Shown here piece after piece: positions 24,901 through 32,992 of a stretch of 64,000 bases of DNA. The notes beneath the pieces are model-generated. The model was not told the origin of the DNA. It did no database searches and saw only the letters and a list, made by a program, of their open reading frames with translations. Position 1 is the first letter of the stretch. Every line of letters begins with the position of its first letter. Source of the stretch: Candidatus Altarchaeales archaeon. GTDB lineage: Archaea > Altiarchaeota > Altiarchaeia > IMC4 > SCGC-AAA252-I15. A program made the position numbers and the translations under genes. The DNA is taken from contig WJMO01000005.1 of the NCBI GenBank assembly GCA_014727915.1, forward strand, positions 186,001 through 250,000, written 5' to 3'.

Positions 24901-25656
24901 ATGGTTGAAAGGGTCAAATCCGGAATACCCGGCTTGGACGATCTTTTGAACGGCGGCTTCCCCCTGGGTGGCATGTATGTGATACTCGGCCAGGCGGGCA
25001 CCTGCAAGACGATACTCTCTACTGCGTTCCTCCGTAACGGCGCCGTCAACTTCAACGAGCCAGGAGTCTACATCATGCTGGAGGAGAACAAGGAGCGCAT
25101 GATGTCTCATATGATGGACTTCGGCTGGGACCTTGCCCAGCTGGAATCTGAGGGAAAGCTGAAGGTCATACCCTATGTGCGCTCGATCGTCGGCGATGTG
25201 GACGCAACATTCGAGAACAGCATGATGTCCGGTTCTGCGGGTCGGGTCAGCCAGATGCGCCAGTACCTTACCGTTGACTCGCTTCTGAAGGAGATAACCG
25301 ACACCTGCAAGTCAATAGGCGCCAAGCGGGTTGTGATAGATCCCATCAACGTTGTCACCCTGTTGTCTGAGAGTCAGGTGATCGCTAGGATGCAGATAAT
25401 CTGGCTGCTGGAGAACCTTAGGAAACTGGATGTTACTGTGTTGGCCACTGTCGAGGAGGGCGTTGGCTACTGGGAGGACACAATGTTCCTCTCCGATGGC
25501 ATCGTCCACTTGACCTTGAAGGAGAGGGATGGCATCCACGAGCGTGGCATAATGATCCGGAAGATCCGAGGGACGTCCCACGACACCAGCATACGCCCGG
25601 TTAAGATAGACGAGGGCGGCATGCGCGTCTACCCTGAGGAAGTCATATTCAGATAG
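24901..25656 (+). CDS. KaiC-like RecA-superfamily ATPase with altered P-loop
   Basis: The product is 251 residues. It has the KaiC-family opening (VKSGIPGLDDLLNGGFPLGG) and a complete single RecA-like domain, with LEEN near 65 and a Walker B strand VVIDPINVV near 146. The P-loop reads GQAGTCKT (residues 30-37): the invariant Gly before Lys is Cys 35, encoded by TGC. This may weaken nucleotide binding or mark a sensor-like protein. It converges with a second KaiC-like gene 3 nt away that has a normal P-loop. The family often acts in signalling or motility regulation. Confidence 0.88.
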   Translation: MVERVKSGIPGLDDLLNGGFPLGGMYVILGQAGTCKTILSTAFLRNGAVNFNEPGVYIMLEENKERMMSHMMDFGWDLAQLESEGKLKVIPYVRSIVGDVDATFENSMMSGSAGRVSQMRQYLTVDSLLKEITDTCKSIGAKRVVIDPINVVTLLSESQVIARMQIIWLLENLRKLDVTVLATVEEGVGYWEDTMFLSDGIVHLTLKERDGIHERGIMIRKIRGTSHDTSIRPVKIDEGGMRVYPEEVIFR

Positions 25657-25659
25657 GCG

Positions 25660-26364
25660 TTAGCCGAAGACCGACTCGTTGGGGAACACTGTTATCCCCT
25701 CATCGGTTATCTTCATGGGTCTCATGTGCTTGTCGAACGCTGTTCCCCTCATCTTCTGTATGCTCACCGCGCTCAGCCTCTCGCCTTCGCTCTCTATCAG
25801 GTGCAGTTTTATGACTCCGCTCGCTAGGAACTCCTCCATGAGAACGTCGGGGCCTTCCAGCTCTGATGTGAGCAGTGTGGTGCAGTTCGTGGTCTCCAGG
25901 AAGTTGAGGAAACCGAGAAGCTCACGCCGGGCTTCAGTCCGGCTCTCGTATAGCATCTTTATGCTGGTCAGTGAGTCGATGACGACCCTCTTGGGCTTGT
26001 AGGACATGTATATGTTCCTCATGGCCTCTATCAGGTTCTTCAACGTGAATTCCGGCTTTGAGATGACCCCTGCGGTCTTGATGGCCCACAGCCCGGACGC
26101 TAGGTCCTGCATGGTGTCCAAAAGCTTTATCCTTTGTATGTCCCATCCGAAGGATGCCATGTCCTGTTTGAGTTGGCTGGCCTGCTCCTCTAGCGCGACG
26201 TAGAGGCATCTTTCGTTGTTCTTCACGCCGTCCATGAGGAACTGCATGCATAATATCGTCTTGCCCGCTCCGGGGCCGCCGACTATCAGGTACGGCCGTC
26301 CAGATATGAATCCCCCGTGCAGCATCTCATCCAGTCCGTCGATGCCGGTGCTTATCTTCTCCAT
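25660..26364 (-). CDS. KaiC-like RecA-superfamily ATPase
   Basis: The product has 234 residues. It opens with STGIDGLDEMLHGGF, then Walker A GGPGAGKT at 29-36, catalytic-type LEEQ near 58-61, and Walker B RVVIDSLTSI near 124-133. It is a single-domain member related to archaeal GvpD/FlaH/RadA-like ATPases. It lies end to end with the KaiC-like gene at 24901. The two are about equal in length, so an old duplication is plausible, with one copy keeping the consensus P-loop. Confidence 0.9.
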   Translation of the reverse strand: MEKISTGIDGLDEMLHGGFISGRPYLIVGGPGAGKTILCMQFLMDGVKNNERCLYVALEEQASQLKQDMASFGWDIQRIKLLDTMQDLASGLWAIKTAGVISKPEFTLKNLIEAMRNIYMSYKPKRVVIDSLTSIKMLYESRTEARRELLGFLNFLETTNCTTLLTSELEGPDVLMEEFLASGVIKLHLIESEGERLSAVSIQKMRGTAFDKHMRPMKITDEGITVFPNESVFG

Positions 26365-26396
26365 CAGTTTAACAGATTAGAACCAGGTTTAAAAAA

Positions 26397-26936
26397 CTAT
26401 TTCAGCCGGTATTCTCTAACTCGGCTGTACTCAGGCCCTCCCGGGCTTAGTCTGCTCTCCATCAGCGTGAAATCCCCGACTTCATACTCTCCAAATGCTG
26501 CGTCTCTCTGGTTTTCGAGCGCAGTCTTCAGCCCAATGCTGTCCTTGACTTCCCTCACTCTCGCCAATGTGATGTGGGGGTGGAACTTCCCGTCCCGGCT
26601 GAAGCCTAGAGGCTCAAGAGCCTCCTCCAATCTCCCATGCAATTCACTCACTTCAGCAGAGCCTTTTTCGACTCCAGCCCAGAGGACCCTCGGCCTGTTC
26701 CTGCTGGGGAACGCTCCGAGACCCTTGACTGTGACGGCGAACCTGCTGTGCCCGACCCGTTCCAATGCCCGGGTCACGGGCTCAATGTCCTCGATGTCTC
26801 CCAGGAACTTCAGCGTCAAGTGCAGGTTCTCGTATTCGACCGCCTTCATCCTTCCAAAATCCAGGAGTTCTTCCTGTGCCTTGACCAGCTCATCTTTCAC
26901 CTCATCGGGGCATCCGATGGCGAGAAAGCATCTCAT
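26397..26936 (-). CDS. thpR: RNA 2',3'-cyclic phosphodiesterase (2H family)
   Basis: The product has 179 residues. Two catalytic HxTL motifs are present: HLTL at residue 39 and HITL at residue 121. FLAIGCPDEV at the N-terminus matches the family start. The enzyme opens 2',3'-cyclic phosphates and its archaeal homologues were first described as 2'-5' RNA ligases. The ATG overlaps the stop of the next-upstream unknown gene as ATGA, so it is cotranscribed with it. Confidence 0.93.
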   Translation of the reverse strand: MRCFLAIGCPDEVKDELVKAQEELLDFGRMKAVEYENLHLTLKFLGDIEDIEPVTRALERVGHSRFAVTVKGLGAFPSRNRPRVLWAGVEKGSAEVSELHGRLEEALEPLGFSRDGKFHPHITLARVREVKDSIGLKTALENQRDAAFGEYEVGDFTLMESRLSPGGPEYSRVREYRLK

Positions 26937-28087
26937 GGTCCCGGCCCATAGATATCCGAGTGTATGTCAGAGTACTTCTTACTGTAGGCTCTGGCGAAGG
27001 CTTCCAAACCCGCGTCGTCGTCTACCTTCCCGCCTGAGAGGACCGAAGCCAGCCTTAACCTGAAGTCTTTTATCTCATCGTCTGACGCGTTCCACCTGAG
27101 GTCCCGGCCCGGTTCGTACTCATGCCCCCCGGTCAGTGAACCCACTATCCAATTCATCATGCTCATCCTATGGTCTGCATTGTATGGGTTAGCCGAGCTT
27201 TGATCGGCTATTATCTCGCCTTCAATCCGGTCTATGCGGTATTCTCCGAACATGTTTTCCATGTATTCCGGGTTGGCTAGGAAGGTCTTTATCCTGGGCG
27301 CGGTGAATAGTCGTTCCACGTCCATCACCCTCTTCCTGGGAACTCCCTTGAACAGCGGCGTCTCAATGGCGGTAATCCTGGGTATCTCAACATCTTTGGG
27401 CGTGAGATTCAGCGCGTCTATCACCGCGTCCCTGTCCCGCTTCAACGCCTCCGACCTGAAAGATCCCATGGCGATCCCCTTCACTTCCTTGCCTTCAGCT
27501 AGGCTGCTTATTCTCTCATGGAAGTCATCCGCCCTTATCCTGCCCTCCTGGAAGATCACACGTTCCGGCCCGAACGCTCCCAATGCGTGGTGTATCAGCC
27601 ATAGGTCATGGTACCTTCCCTGAAAACCATGCCACCTGGCCTCGTCCGACCGGCGGTTGTAGTCCTCACGGTCTTCGTTGACGTCCTCAGGGGAGGCTCT
27701 GAAGAGGTCGTCCAAGTCTATGAACCTAAGTTTCCCAGGGCGCTCAGCCATCATCCTGAAATCCTCTTCTGTCGCAGTCAAACCTGATAGCACAAGCACC
27801 GTTGAACCGTCCTTGCTTTTTGCCAGCAAATCCTGGAGTATCCTCCTTCCGTTATCTGCCTCCAGCTTCAACTGGCCTTCAGCGGTTTTCTGGCTGTATT
27901 GTTGTCCGCTTACACCCACAAAATGACCTTGGTCGTCGTATGTGCCGAAGTAGTTTGTCCCCCTGAACGGGTGGCTCACCAATATGATCTCAAGCTTCTC
28001 TCTCTGCACCTCAAGCGGCGTGGGGACTGTAACGGTATCCGGGCTCGAAGCCTCCCTCTTTGCCTGTGCAGTGCCCGTCTTGCCCAT
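26933..28087 (-). CDS. Unknown 384-residue soluble protein
   Basis: No signal or membrane segment. The N-terminal 25 residues are polar and probably disordered. An alternating alpha/beta pattern follows, with strands such as LEIILVSHP, STVLVLSGL and RVIFQEG; HDLWLIHHALGAFGP is near residue 173. The C-terminal third is helical and acidic. No catalytic motif I can name. It is coupled to thpR by an ATGA overlap, so an RNA-related role is possible. It is divergent from nac with a 37-nt gap. Confidence 0.7.
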   Translation of the reverse strand: MGKTGTAQAKREASSPDTVTVPTPLEVQREKLEIILVSHPFRGTNYFGTYDDQGHFVGVSGQQYSQKTAEGQLKLEADNGRRILQDLLAKSKDGSTVLVLSGLTATEEDFRMMAERPGKLRFIDLDDLFRASPEDVNEDREDYNRRSDEARWHGFQGRYHDLWLIHHALGAFGPERVIFQEGRIRADDFHERISSLAEGKEVKGIAMGSFRSEALKRDRDAVIDALNLTPKDVEIPRITAIETPLFKGVPRKRVMDVERLFTAPRIKTFLANPEYMENMFGEYRIDRIEGEIIADQSSANPYNADHRMSMMNWIVGSLTGGHEYEPGRDLRWNASDDEIKDFRLRLASVLSGGKVDDDAGLEAFARAYSKKYSDIHSDIYGPGP

Positions 28088-28091
28088 GTAT

Positions 28092-28101
28092 TATTTTTAT
28101 A
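28092..28101 (+). promoter_or_regulatory. TATA box of nac
   Basis: TATTTTTATA lies 24-33 nt before ATG 28125, the spacing of a leaderless archaeal transcript. This fixes the nac start downstream of the longer open frame that runs in from 27984. Confidence 0.55.
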
Positions 28102-28124
28102 CGGTATTCGGTAATATACATACC

Positions 28125-28466
28125 ATGTTGCCTGGAGGCATGAACCCGAAGCAGATGAAGAAGATGATGAAGAAGATGGGCATCAAGACCGACGAGATCG
28201 ATGCCGAGCAGGTCATCATCAAATGCGTCGACCGTGACATCATAATCGACAACCCCTCGGTGGTGAAGACCGTCATACAGGGGCAGGAGATGTTCCAAGT
28301 CCAAGGCGACGTCCGAGAGGCCGCTGCAGAGGAGGATGTTGAGATCAGCCAGGAGGACGTGGACATGGTAAAATCCCAGACCGGCGCATCCGACGAGAAG
28401 GCCATTGCCGCATTGGAGAAGTCGGGGGGCGACCTGGCCCAGGCCATACTCGACCTGCAGAAATAA
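28125..28466 (+). CDS. nac: Nascent polypeptide-associated complex protein
   Basis: The product is 113 residues. It has a Met-rich MNPKQMKKMMKKMG start, the NAC domain (about 28-75, with VIQGQEMFQVQGD) and a C-terminal UBA domain (ISQEDVDMVKSQTG to the end). Archaeal NAC is a homodimer that binds ribosomes near the exit tunnel and contacts nascent chains. ATG 28125 is fixed by the TATA box upstream and by homology. A flavin reductase gene begins 1 nt after its stop. Confidence 0.95.
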   Translation: MLPGGMNPKQMKKMMKKMGIKTDEIDAEQVIIKCVDRDIIIDNPSVVKTVIQGQEMFQVQGDVREAAAEEDVEISQEDVDMVKSQTGASDEKAIAALEKSGGDLAQAILDLQK

Positions 28467-28467
28467 G

Positions 28468-28911
28468 ATGGACGCTGAAGGCGCTTTCGAGAAAATTGTC
28501 ACGGGCATACATGTGATAACCGTAAAAGCAGGTGATAAGGTTAATGGCATGGCTGCCGCGTGGGTCACGCGCGTCTCCCACAGTCCGCCGCTCGTAATGG
28601 TATCCGTTGCCCACACCAGGTTCACCCACAATCTAATACAGCAGGCCGGGTCCTTCTGCGTTAACATATTGGCCGAGGGACAGGACGACCTCGTCACACG
28701 GTTCGGGTTCAAGACCGGCAAGTCAACGGACAAATTCGACGGCCTCCCATATGGCACTGGCGAAACAGGTTCTCCCATACTGGATGGCACCGCGGGATAC
28801 CTGGACTGCAAGCTCATCTCATCCCATGAGGCAGGGGATCACACGATATTCGTCGGGGAAGTCGTGGACGCGAAAGCATACGATAAGAATCCCATGTCAC
28901 ATGGAGGCTAA
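28468..28911 (+). CDS. Flavin reductase-like FMN-binding protein
   Basis: The product is 147 residues with a split-barrel flavin-binding fold. The family pattern is seen: NGMAAAWVTRVSHSPPLVMVS (23-43) followed by HNLIQQAGSFCVNIL near 55-69. A GHTIFVGEV-like end is present as DHTIFVGEV. It may reduce or carry FMN for another redox enzyme. It lies 1 nt after nac and probably shares its transcript. It converges with the creatininase-family gene, overlapping by 15 nt. Confidence 0.88.
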   Translation: MDAEGAFEKIVTGIHVITVKAGDKVNGMAAAWVTRVSHSPPLVMVSVAHTRFTHNLIQQAGSFCVNILAEGQDDLVTRFGFKTGKSTDKFDGLPYGTGETGSPILDGTAGYLDCKLISSHEAGDHTIFVGEVVDAKAYDKNPMSHGG

Positions 28912-29517
28912 AGCCCTTTCAGCAAGCTGCCTGAACAGTTCACTGCCCTTCTCTGATGTTGCCCTGGTAGGGTCTCCCAATACCCCGGATTCGCTGAATT
29001 CCTTCGTGTCCTTCCATTCTCCCCTCCCAGGCCATCTGAACTCGTGCTCTCTGATCTCGTCCTCTTTGACCAGTTCGGGGTGCAGGTGCATCATCAGGCT
29101 GGTCTCCACCTCGCCCGCGTGGTCGTACCTTTCGAGCAGTGAAGTCAGATTGACGGCTTTGACATCGATGTTCAACTCCTCCAGCGCCTTGTTGTTCCCG
29201 CCGTGGCCGTTAATGATGATTATCTCGGCGAACCCCTGCCTGCGAAGGGACTCGACAACCTCCTCGACAACAGACTTGAAGGTGTCGGGTTTCAAGCTGA
29301 CAGTACCGGGGAAGCTCATGTGCTCCGGCGACACCCCCACGGGTATGGTCGGCCCGAGGACGGCGCCCACTTCCACCGCGACCTTCTCAGCCACTGCCTC
29401 AGCGATCAACGTGTCAGTCGACAACGGCAGGTGAGGCCCATGCTGCTCAAGGCTACCTGTTATGGTAACAACCCTACTGCCCTTGACATCGGGCCAACGA
29501 CTGTCCTTTAGCTTCAT
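28897..29517 (-). CDS. Creatininase-family metallohydrolase, possibly ArfB
   Basis: The product has 206 residues. Metal-binding motifs: SLEQHGPHLPLSTD (residues 22-35, Glu 24, His 26, Asp 35), NGHGGNN near 103-109, and HAGEVETS near 133-140. This family includes archaeal ArfB, the formamide hydrolase of riboflavin and F420 precursor synthesis, as well as creatininase and mycofactocin peptidase. ArfB is the likeliest reading in an archaeon but no pathway neighbour confirms it. Confidence 0.83.
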   Translation of the reverse strand: MKLKDSRWPDVKGSRVVTITGSLEQHGPHLPLSTDTLIAEAVAEKVAVEVGAVLGPTIPVGVSPEHMSFPGTVSLKPDTFKSVVEEVVESLRRQGFAEIIIINGHGGNNKALEELNIDVKAVNLTSLLERYDHAGEVETSLMMHLHPELVKEDEIREHEFRWPGRGEWKDTKEFSESGVLGDPTRATSEKGSELFRQLAERALASM

Positions 29518-29569
29518 CCTAGTGAAACTTTAGGATAAATGTATAAAATACTGCGGGCCTCACCCGCTT

Positions 29570-30622
29570 TCAGTAGCTGAGCTTACTCCAGATGTTGTCG
29601 TCATCGAGCCGTGAGGGTATGTCCACATCGTAGAAGCCCTGTATGGGCTCTAGCACCTCGGGGCTGCCTTCCCAGACACTCTTCAACGCCTCCCTGACCG
29701 ATTCAACGCCCTTGGCTGTCAGCTTGCCCAGAGGCCTCTTGCAGGTTCCGGCTATCATCCCCAACCCCGCCATCATCGTCTTCACAGGCACAGGGTTCGG
29801 AATCCTGTACTCCACCTGTGACGTGCTGCCGTCCGGGAGCGCCACCTCCTCGACCGTCTTAACACCCACGACGTTGAACAGGGGCTGGAGGCTCTCATCC
29901 ACCGCCTTAGCCTCTTCTGCCTTGCCTTCAAGTATCATCCGCACGTATCTCTCTATGGCTGCCGGCGTGATGTTGCTTATCACCGATATGACCCCCGACG
30001 ACATTATCCTGGCGTCTGTCATCATCTCATACGTGTTCGGGTCGTCGCCGGAAATTATGTTGAAATCGTCATCCGCGAGTTCCCTGGTCTTCCTCATCCT
30101 CTCGAAGTCGCCGGTCGCCTCCTTTACGGCCACGAGGTTCTTATGGCCTGCCCGGATCAAGGCAAGGTCTTCAGGCGATATGACTGTCACGCTCCTCCCG
30201 GGTATCGCGTAGGCTATGAAGTCGGTTTCGGGGAACTCTGACAGTACCGGCTCATAGTATTCCCTCCTGAGCTCGAGCGAGGACGGCTTGTTATAGTAGC
30301 AGTCCACCAGCAGGCAGGTTTCAACTCCCGCCTCGACCGCCCTCTTGGTCTCGAAGATAGCCTCGTCGGTGCTGTTCGAGCCGGTGCCCGCCAAAACCTT
30401 GGTTTTGCCGTCAGCGTAGCCCACGGTGTTCTCTATCACCTTGGAATGTTCCCTGTGGGTGACCGTGGCCGACTCCCCCGTGCTGCCCATCGGCAGCACC
30501 CCAGTTACTCCCTGTTCGGACTGGAATCTCACGTTCTTCTCCAACTGGCTCCAGTTGACCTTGTAGTCGTTGTCGAAGGGGGTGACCAGCGCAGTCCAAC
30601 ATCCGCAGTATCTCGAATCCAT
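29570..30622 (-). CDS. DapA-family (dihydrodipicolinate synthase-like) aldolase
   Basis: The product is 350 residues from ATG 30622; TTG 30637 is in frame but lies too near the promoter. Schiff-base Lys 167 is in VAVKEATGD, Tyr 138 in YAIPGR, and the substrate loop is GSTGES (46-51). It is about 55 residues longer than usual. The extra sequence lies after residue 250 and at the C-terminus (GFYDVDIPSRLDDD). It may make dihydrodipicolinate for lysine or act on another 2-oxo acid. Divergent from glmS. Confidence 0.88.
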   Translation of the reverse strand: MDSRYCGCWTALVTPFDNDYKVNWSQLEKNVRFQSEQGVTGVLPMGSTGESATVTHREHSKVIENTVGYADGKTKVLAGTGSNSTDEAIFETKRAVEAGVETCLLVDCYYNKPSSLELRREYYEPVLSEFPETDFIAYAIPGRSVTVISPEDLALIRAGHKNLVAVKEATGDFERMRKTRELADDDFNIISGDDPNTYEMMTDARIMSSGVISVISNITPAAIERYVRMILEGKAEEAKAVDESLQPLFNVVGVKTVEEVALPDGSTSQVEYRIPNPVPVKTMMAGLGMIAGTCKRPLGKLTAKGVESVREALKSVWEGSPEVLEPIQGFYDVDIPSRLDDDNIWSKLSY

Positions 30623-30643
30623 CTTATACCCGGTCAAGCTCTT

Positions 30644-30659
30644 TATTATTACAATAATA
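30644..30659. promoter_or_regulatory. Perfect 16-bp palindrome upstream of dapA-like gene
   Basis: TATTATTACAATAATA has 7-bp arms and a 2-bp centre. It lies 22-37 nt upstream of the dapA-like ATG, overlapping the expected TATA position, so it is a plausible operator. It also lies upstream of glmS on the other strand. Confidence 0.45.
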
Positions 30660-30692
30660 CCTTAAAATAGTAATCCAATAAAAGTGTGAGCG

Positions 30693-30715
30693 ACTCCGCT
30701 GTTTTCCGGCGGAGT
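30693..30715. repeat. Hairpin upstream of glmS
   Basis: ACTCCGC (30693-30699) and GCGGAGT (30709-30715) form a perfect 7-bp stem with a 9-nt loop, 30 nt before the glmS start. A TATA-like AATAAAAG lies just upstream (30677-30684). It may be a 5' leader hairpin or an operator. It does not resemble the glmS ribozyme. Confidence 0.4.
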
Positions 30716-30744
30716 AGGCACATTTCCATGTGTGGGATGTCAGA

Positions 30745-32514
30745 ATGTGCGGTATCGCAGGCTATGTGGGTGGTAAGAACGCTCCTGTCGTCCTTTTCGA
30801 CATGTTGAAGCGGTTGGAGTATCGTGGTTATGACTCTGCGGGCATAGCGTATGTCGGAGAGGATGGCATTAACATACCCAAGGGAAAGGGCAAGGTTGAC
30901 GAGGTCAGGGCTAGCTTGAACCCAGAGTCACTTATGGGCCAGATTGGCGTGGGCCACACGAGATGGGCAACCCATGGGGTGCCTTCCACGGTCAACGCTC
31001 ACCCGCACACCGACTGCACAGGCGTCTTTGCGGTAGCCCATAATGGCATCATCGAGAACTTCCTGGAGCTGAAGGATGAGCTGGAGGAGCGTGGTCACAG
31101 CTTCAAGAGCGAGACAGACACGGAGGTCATAGCCCACTTGATCGAGGAATACTATGATGGCGACTTCCTGGAGGCGTTCGCCAAGGCGTTGGGCAAGCTG
31201 AAGGGCAGCTACGCCATCACTGCTTTGTCCACGCATCACCGGGATATGATACTGGTCGCGAGGAACGAGAGTCCCCTGCTGATTGGCTTGGGGGAGGGGG
31301 AGAACTTCATCGCCTCCGACGCGCCCGCCTTCCTCGGTGAGACGAAGGAGGCGGTCATCTTGGACGACCTGGAATATGGTGTTGTGACAGCGGGAAATAC
31401 GGCATTCTACAGCCTTAAATCCGGGAGGAAGCTGAGGAAGAAGCATGAGACGTTATCCTGGAGTTTCCGGGAGGCGGAGCGGGGCGGCTACCACCACTTC
31501 ATGCTCAAGGAGGTGCATGAGGAGCCTGACGCTGCAGTTAACGCGTTGAAGGGCGAGAAGGAGTTGAGGGCGGTCTGCGATAAAATCTCGTCCTGCAGGC
31601 GGGTGTACTTCGTCGCATGCGGCACCGCATACCACGCTGGACTGTATGGGAAATACCTGATGGAACGTCTCGGCCTTGCTGCGGAGGCGTCCATAGCCTC
31701 TGAGTTCAGGTACTCTACTGCAGGGTCTTTGAACAGCGAGTGTGCTGTGATTGCCATATCACAGAGCGGGGAGACTGCAGACACCATAGCGGCCGTTAAG
31801 GCGGCCAAGGCTCGTGGGGCCTACACGGCGTGCATAGTCAACGTCGTCGGGAGCAGCCTGACCCGTTTATGTGATGATTCGGCCTACACATACTCCGGTC
31901 CCGAGATAGCGGTGGCATCCACCAAAGCGTACATAGGCCAGCTGGTATCCGTTGCTCTTCTGAGCCTTGAATCCGCCAAGAAGAAGATGAAACTGGACGA
32001 AAAGGACTTTTTAGACTATTTTGACGAACTTAAGAATATCCGCGAAAGGATCCAGGATATCCTGGATTCCAACGAGATCCGGGCTTTGGCGGAGTCGGAG
32101 GCTAACACCCGCACCTTCTTCTATCTTGGCAGGCGGGAGAACTACCCGACTGCATTGGAGGGCGCGTTGAAGCTGAAGGAGATCAGCTACGTGCACGCGG
32201 AGGGCTACGCTGCAGGCGAACTGAAGCACGGGCCGCTCGCATTGATGGATGAGACAGTGACGGTCCTGGCCATTATGCCAGACGACGAGCTCAAGCGGAA
32301 GGTGGAGAGCAACATCAGCGAGATAAAAGCCCGCGGCGCGAAAGTGATAACCGTCGGAGTGAACAAGGACATCAGAATACCCAAGACCTACCCCATCTTC
32401 GCCCCAATCCTGGCAATAGTACCCCTCCACCTCTTTGCATACTACATCAGCGTGCTGAAGGGCTTGGACCCCGACAAGCCACGCAACTTGGCGAAGAGCG
32501 TGACCGTCGAATAG
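30745..32514 (+). CDS. glmS: Glutamine-fructose-6-phosphate aminotransferase
   Basis: The product is 589 residues. Translation must start at ATG 30745 because Cys 2 (MCGIAGYVGG) is the N-terminal nucleophile of the glutaminase domain; the upstream in-frame start at 30730 would bury it. The glutaminase domain covers about 1-220 (GHTRWATHG near 75, HNGIIEN near 99). Two SIS sugar isomerase domains follow (SQSGETADT near 335, then LEGALKLKEISYVHAEGY near 475). The C-terminus DPDKPRNLAKSVTVE is typical. It makes glucosamine-6-phosphate for UDP-GlcNAc. Confidence 0.97.
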   Translation: MCGIAGYVGGKNAPVVLFDMLKRLEYRGYDSAGIAYVGEDGINIPKGKGKVDEVRASLNPESLMGQIGVGHTRWATHGVPSTVNAHPHTDCTGVFAVAHNGIIENFLELKDELEERGHSFKSETDTEVIAHLIEEYYDGDFLEAFAKALGKLKGSYAITALSTHHRDMILVARNESPLLIGLGEGENFIASDAPAFLGETKEAVILDDLEYGVVTAGNTAFYSLKSGRKLRKKHETLSWSFREAERGGYHHFMLKEVHEEPDAAVNALKGEKELRAVCDKISSCRRVYFVACGTAYHAGLYGKYLMERLGLAAEASIASEFRYSTAGSLNSECAVIAISQSGETADTIAAVKAAKARGAYTACIVNVVGSSLTRLCDDSAYTYSGPEIAVASTKAYIGQLVSVALLSLESAKKKMKLDEKDFLDYFDELKNIRERIQDILDSNEIRALAESEANTRTFFYLGRRENYPTALEGALKLKEISYVHAEGYAAGELKHGPLALMDETVTVLAIMPDDELKRKVESNISEIKARGAKVITVGVNKDIRIPKTYPIFAPILAIVPLHLFAYYISVLKGLDPDKPRNLAKSVTVE

Positions 32515-32601
32515 CTTCGCCGATTTCTGAAATAGTATCTGCCATTAATTTACCTGTTCCTCCTTTGTTTTAACCATAGTTTTTGTTTTTGGGTTTTATT
32601 C

Positions 32602-32991
32602 ATGGATTTGGAGGTCTCATTTCCGGGGGGTTTGCGGGTTGACGTAGGCTACAAAGGGCATAATATAAGGACCGACCAGCCTGTTGCTTCAGGAGGCGGG
32701 GATGCTGCTCCTGCCCCGTTCGACCTTTTCCTGGCGTCTATAGCTTCGTGTGTTGGCATCTACGTTCTCCAGTTCCTGAGAGCCCGGGACCTGCCTACGG
32801 AGGGTTTGAAGCTGAAGATGAGCACGGACTACAGCCGGGAGGAGCGGAGGATAACCAACATAGCCTTTGAGTTAACCCTCCCGGACGGTTTTCCGGAAGA
32901 GTACCGGGATGCGGTTGTCAGGTCTGCGATGCAGTGCGCTGTCAAACGGCACATGGAGAAACCGCCAGAATTCGATGTGAAACTGGTTTAA
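32602..32991 (+). CDS. OsmC family protein
   Basis: The product has 129 residues. Two conserved cysteines of the peroxiredoxin-like OsmC fold are present: Cys 50 in ASIASCVGIY and Cys near 114 in MQCAVKRH. The PFDLFLASIASC context is the family signature. OsmC proteins reduce organic hydroperoxides, but many archaeal members are untested. The product of 32993 follows 1 nt later, so the two are cotranscribed. Confidence 0.9.
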   Translation: MDLEVSFPGGLRVDVGYKGHNIRTDQPVASGGGDAAPAPFDLFLASIASCVGIYVLQFLRARDLPTEGLKLKMSTDYSREERRITNIAFELTLPDGFPEEYRDAVVRSAMQCAVKRHMEKPPEFDVKLV

Positions 32992-32992
32992 A

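Noticed and set aside
30693..30744. glmS ribozyme or riboswitch
   Set aside because: Only a single 7-bp hairpin is present; the multi-helix ribozyme core is absent, and this class is bacterial.
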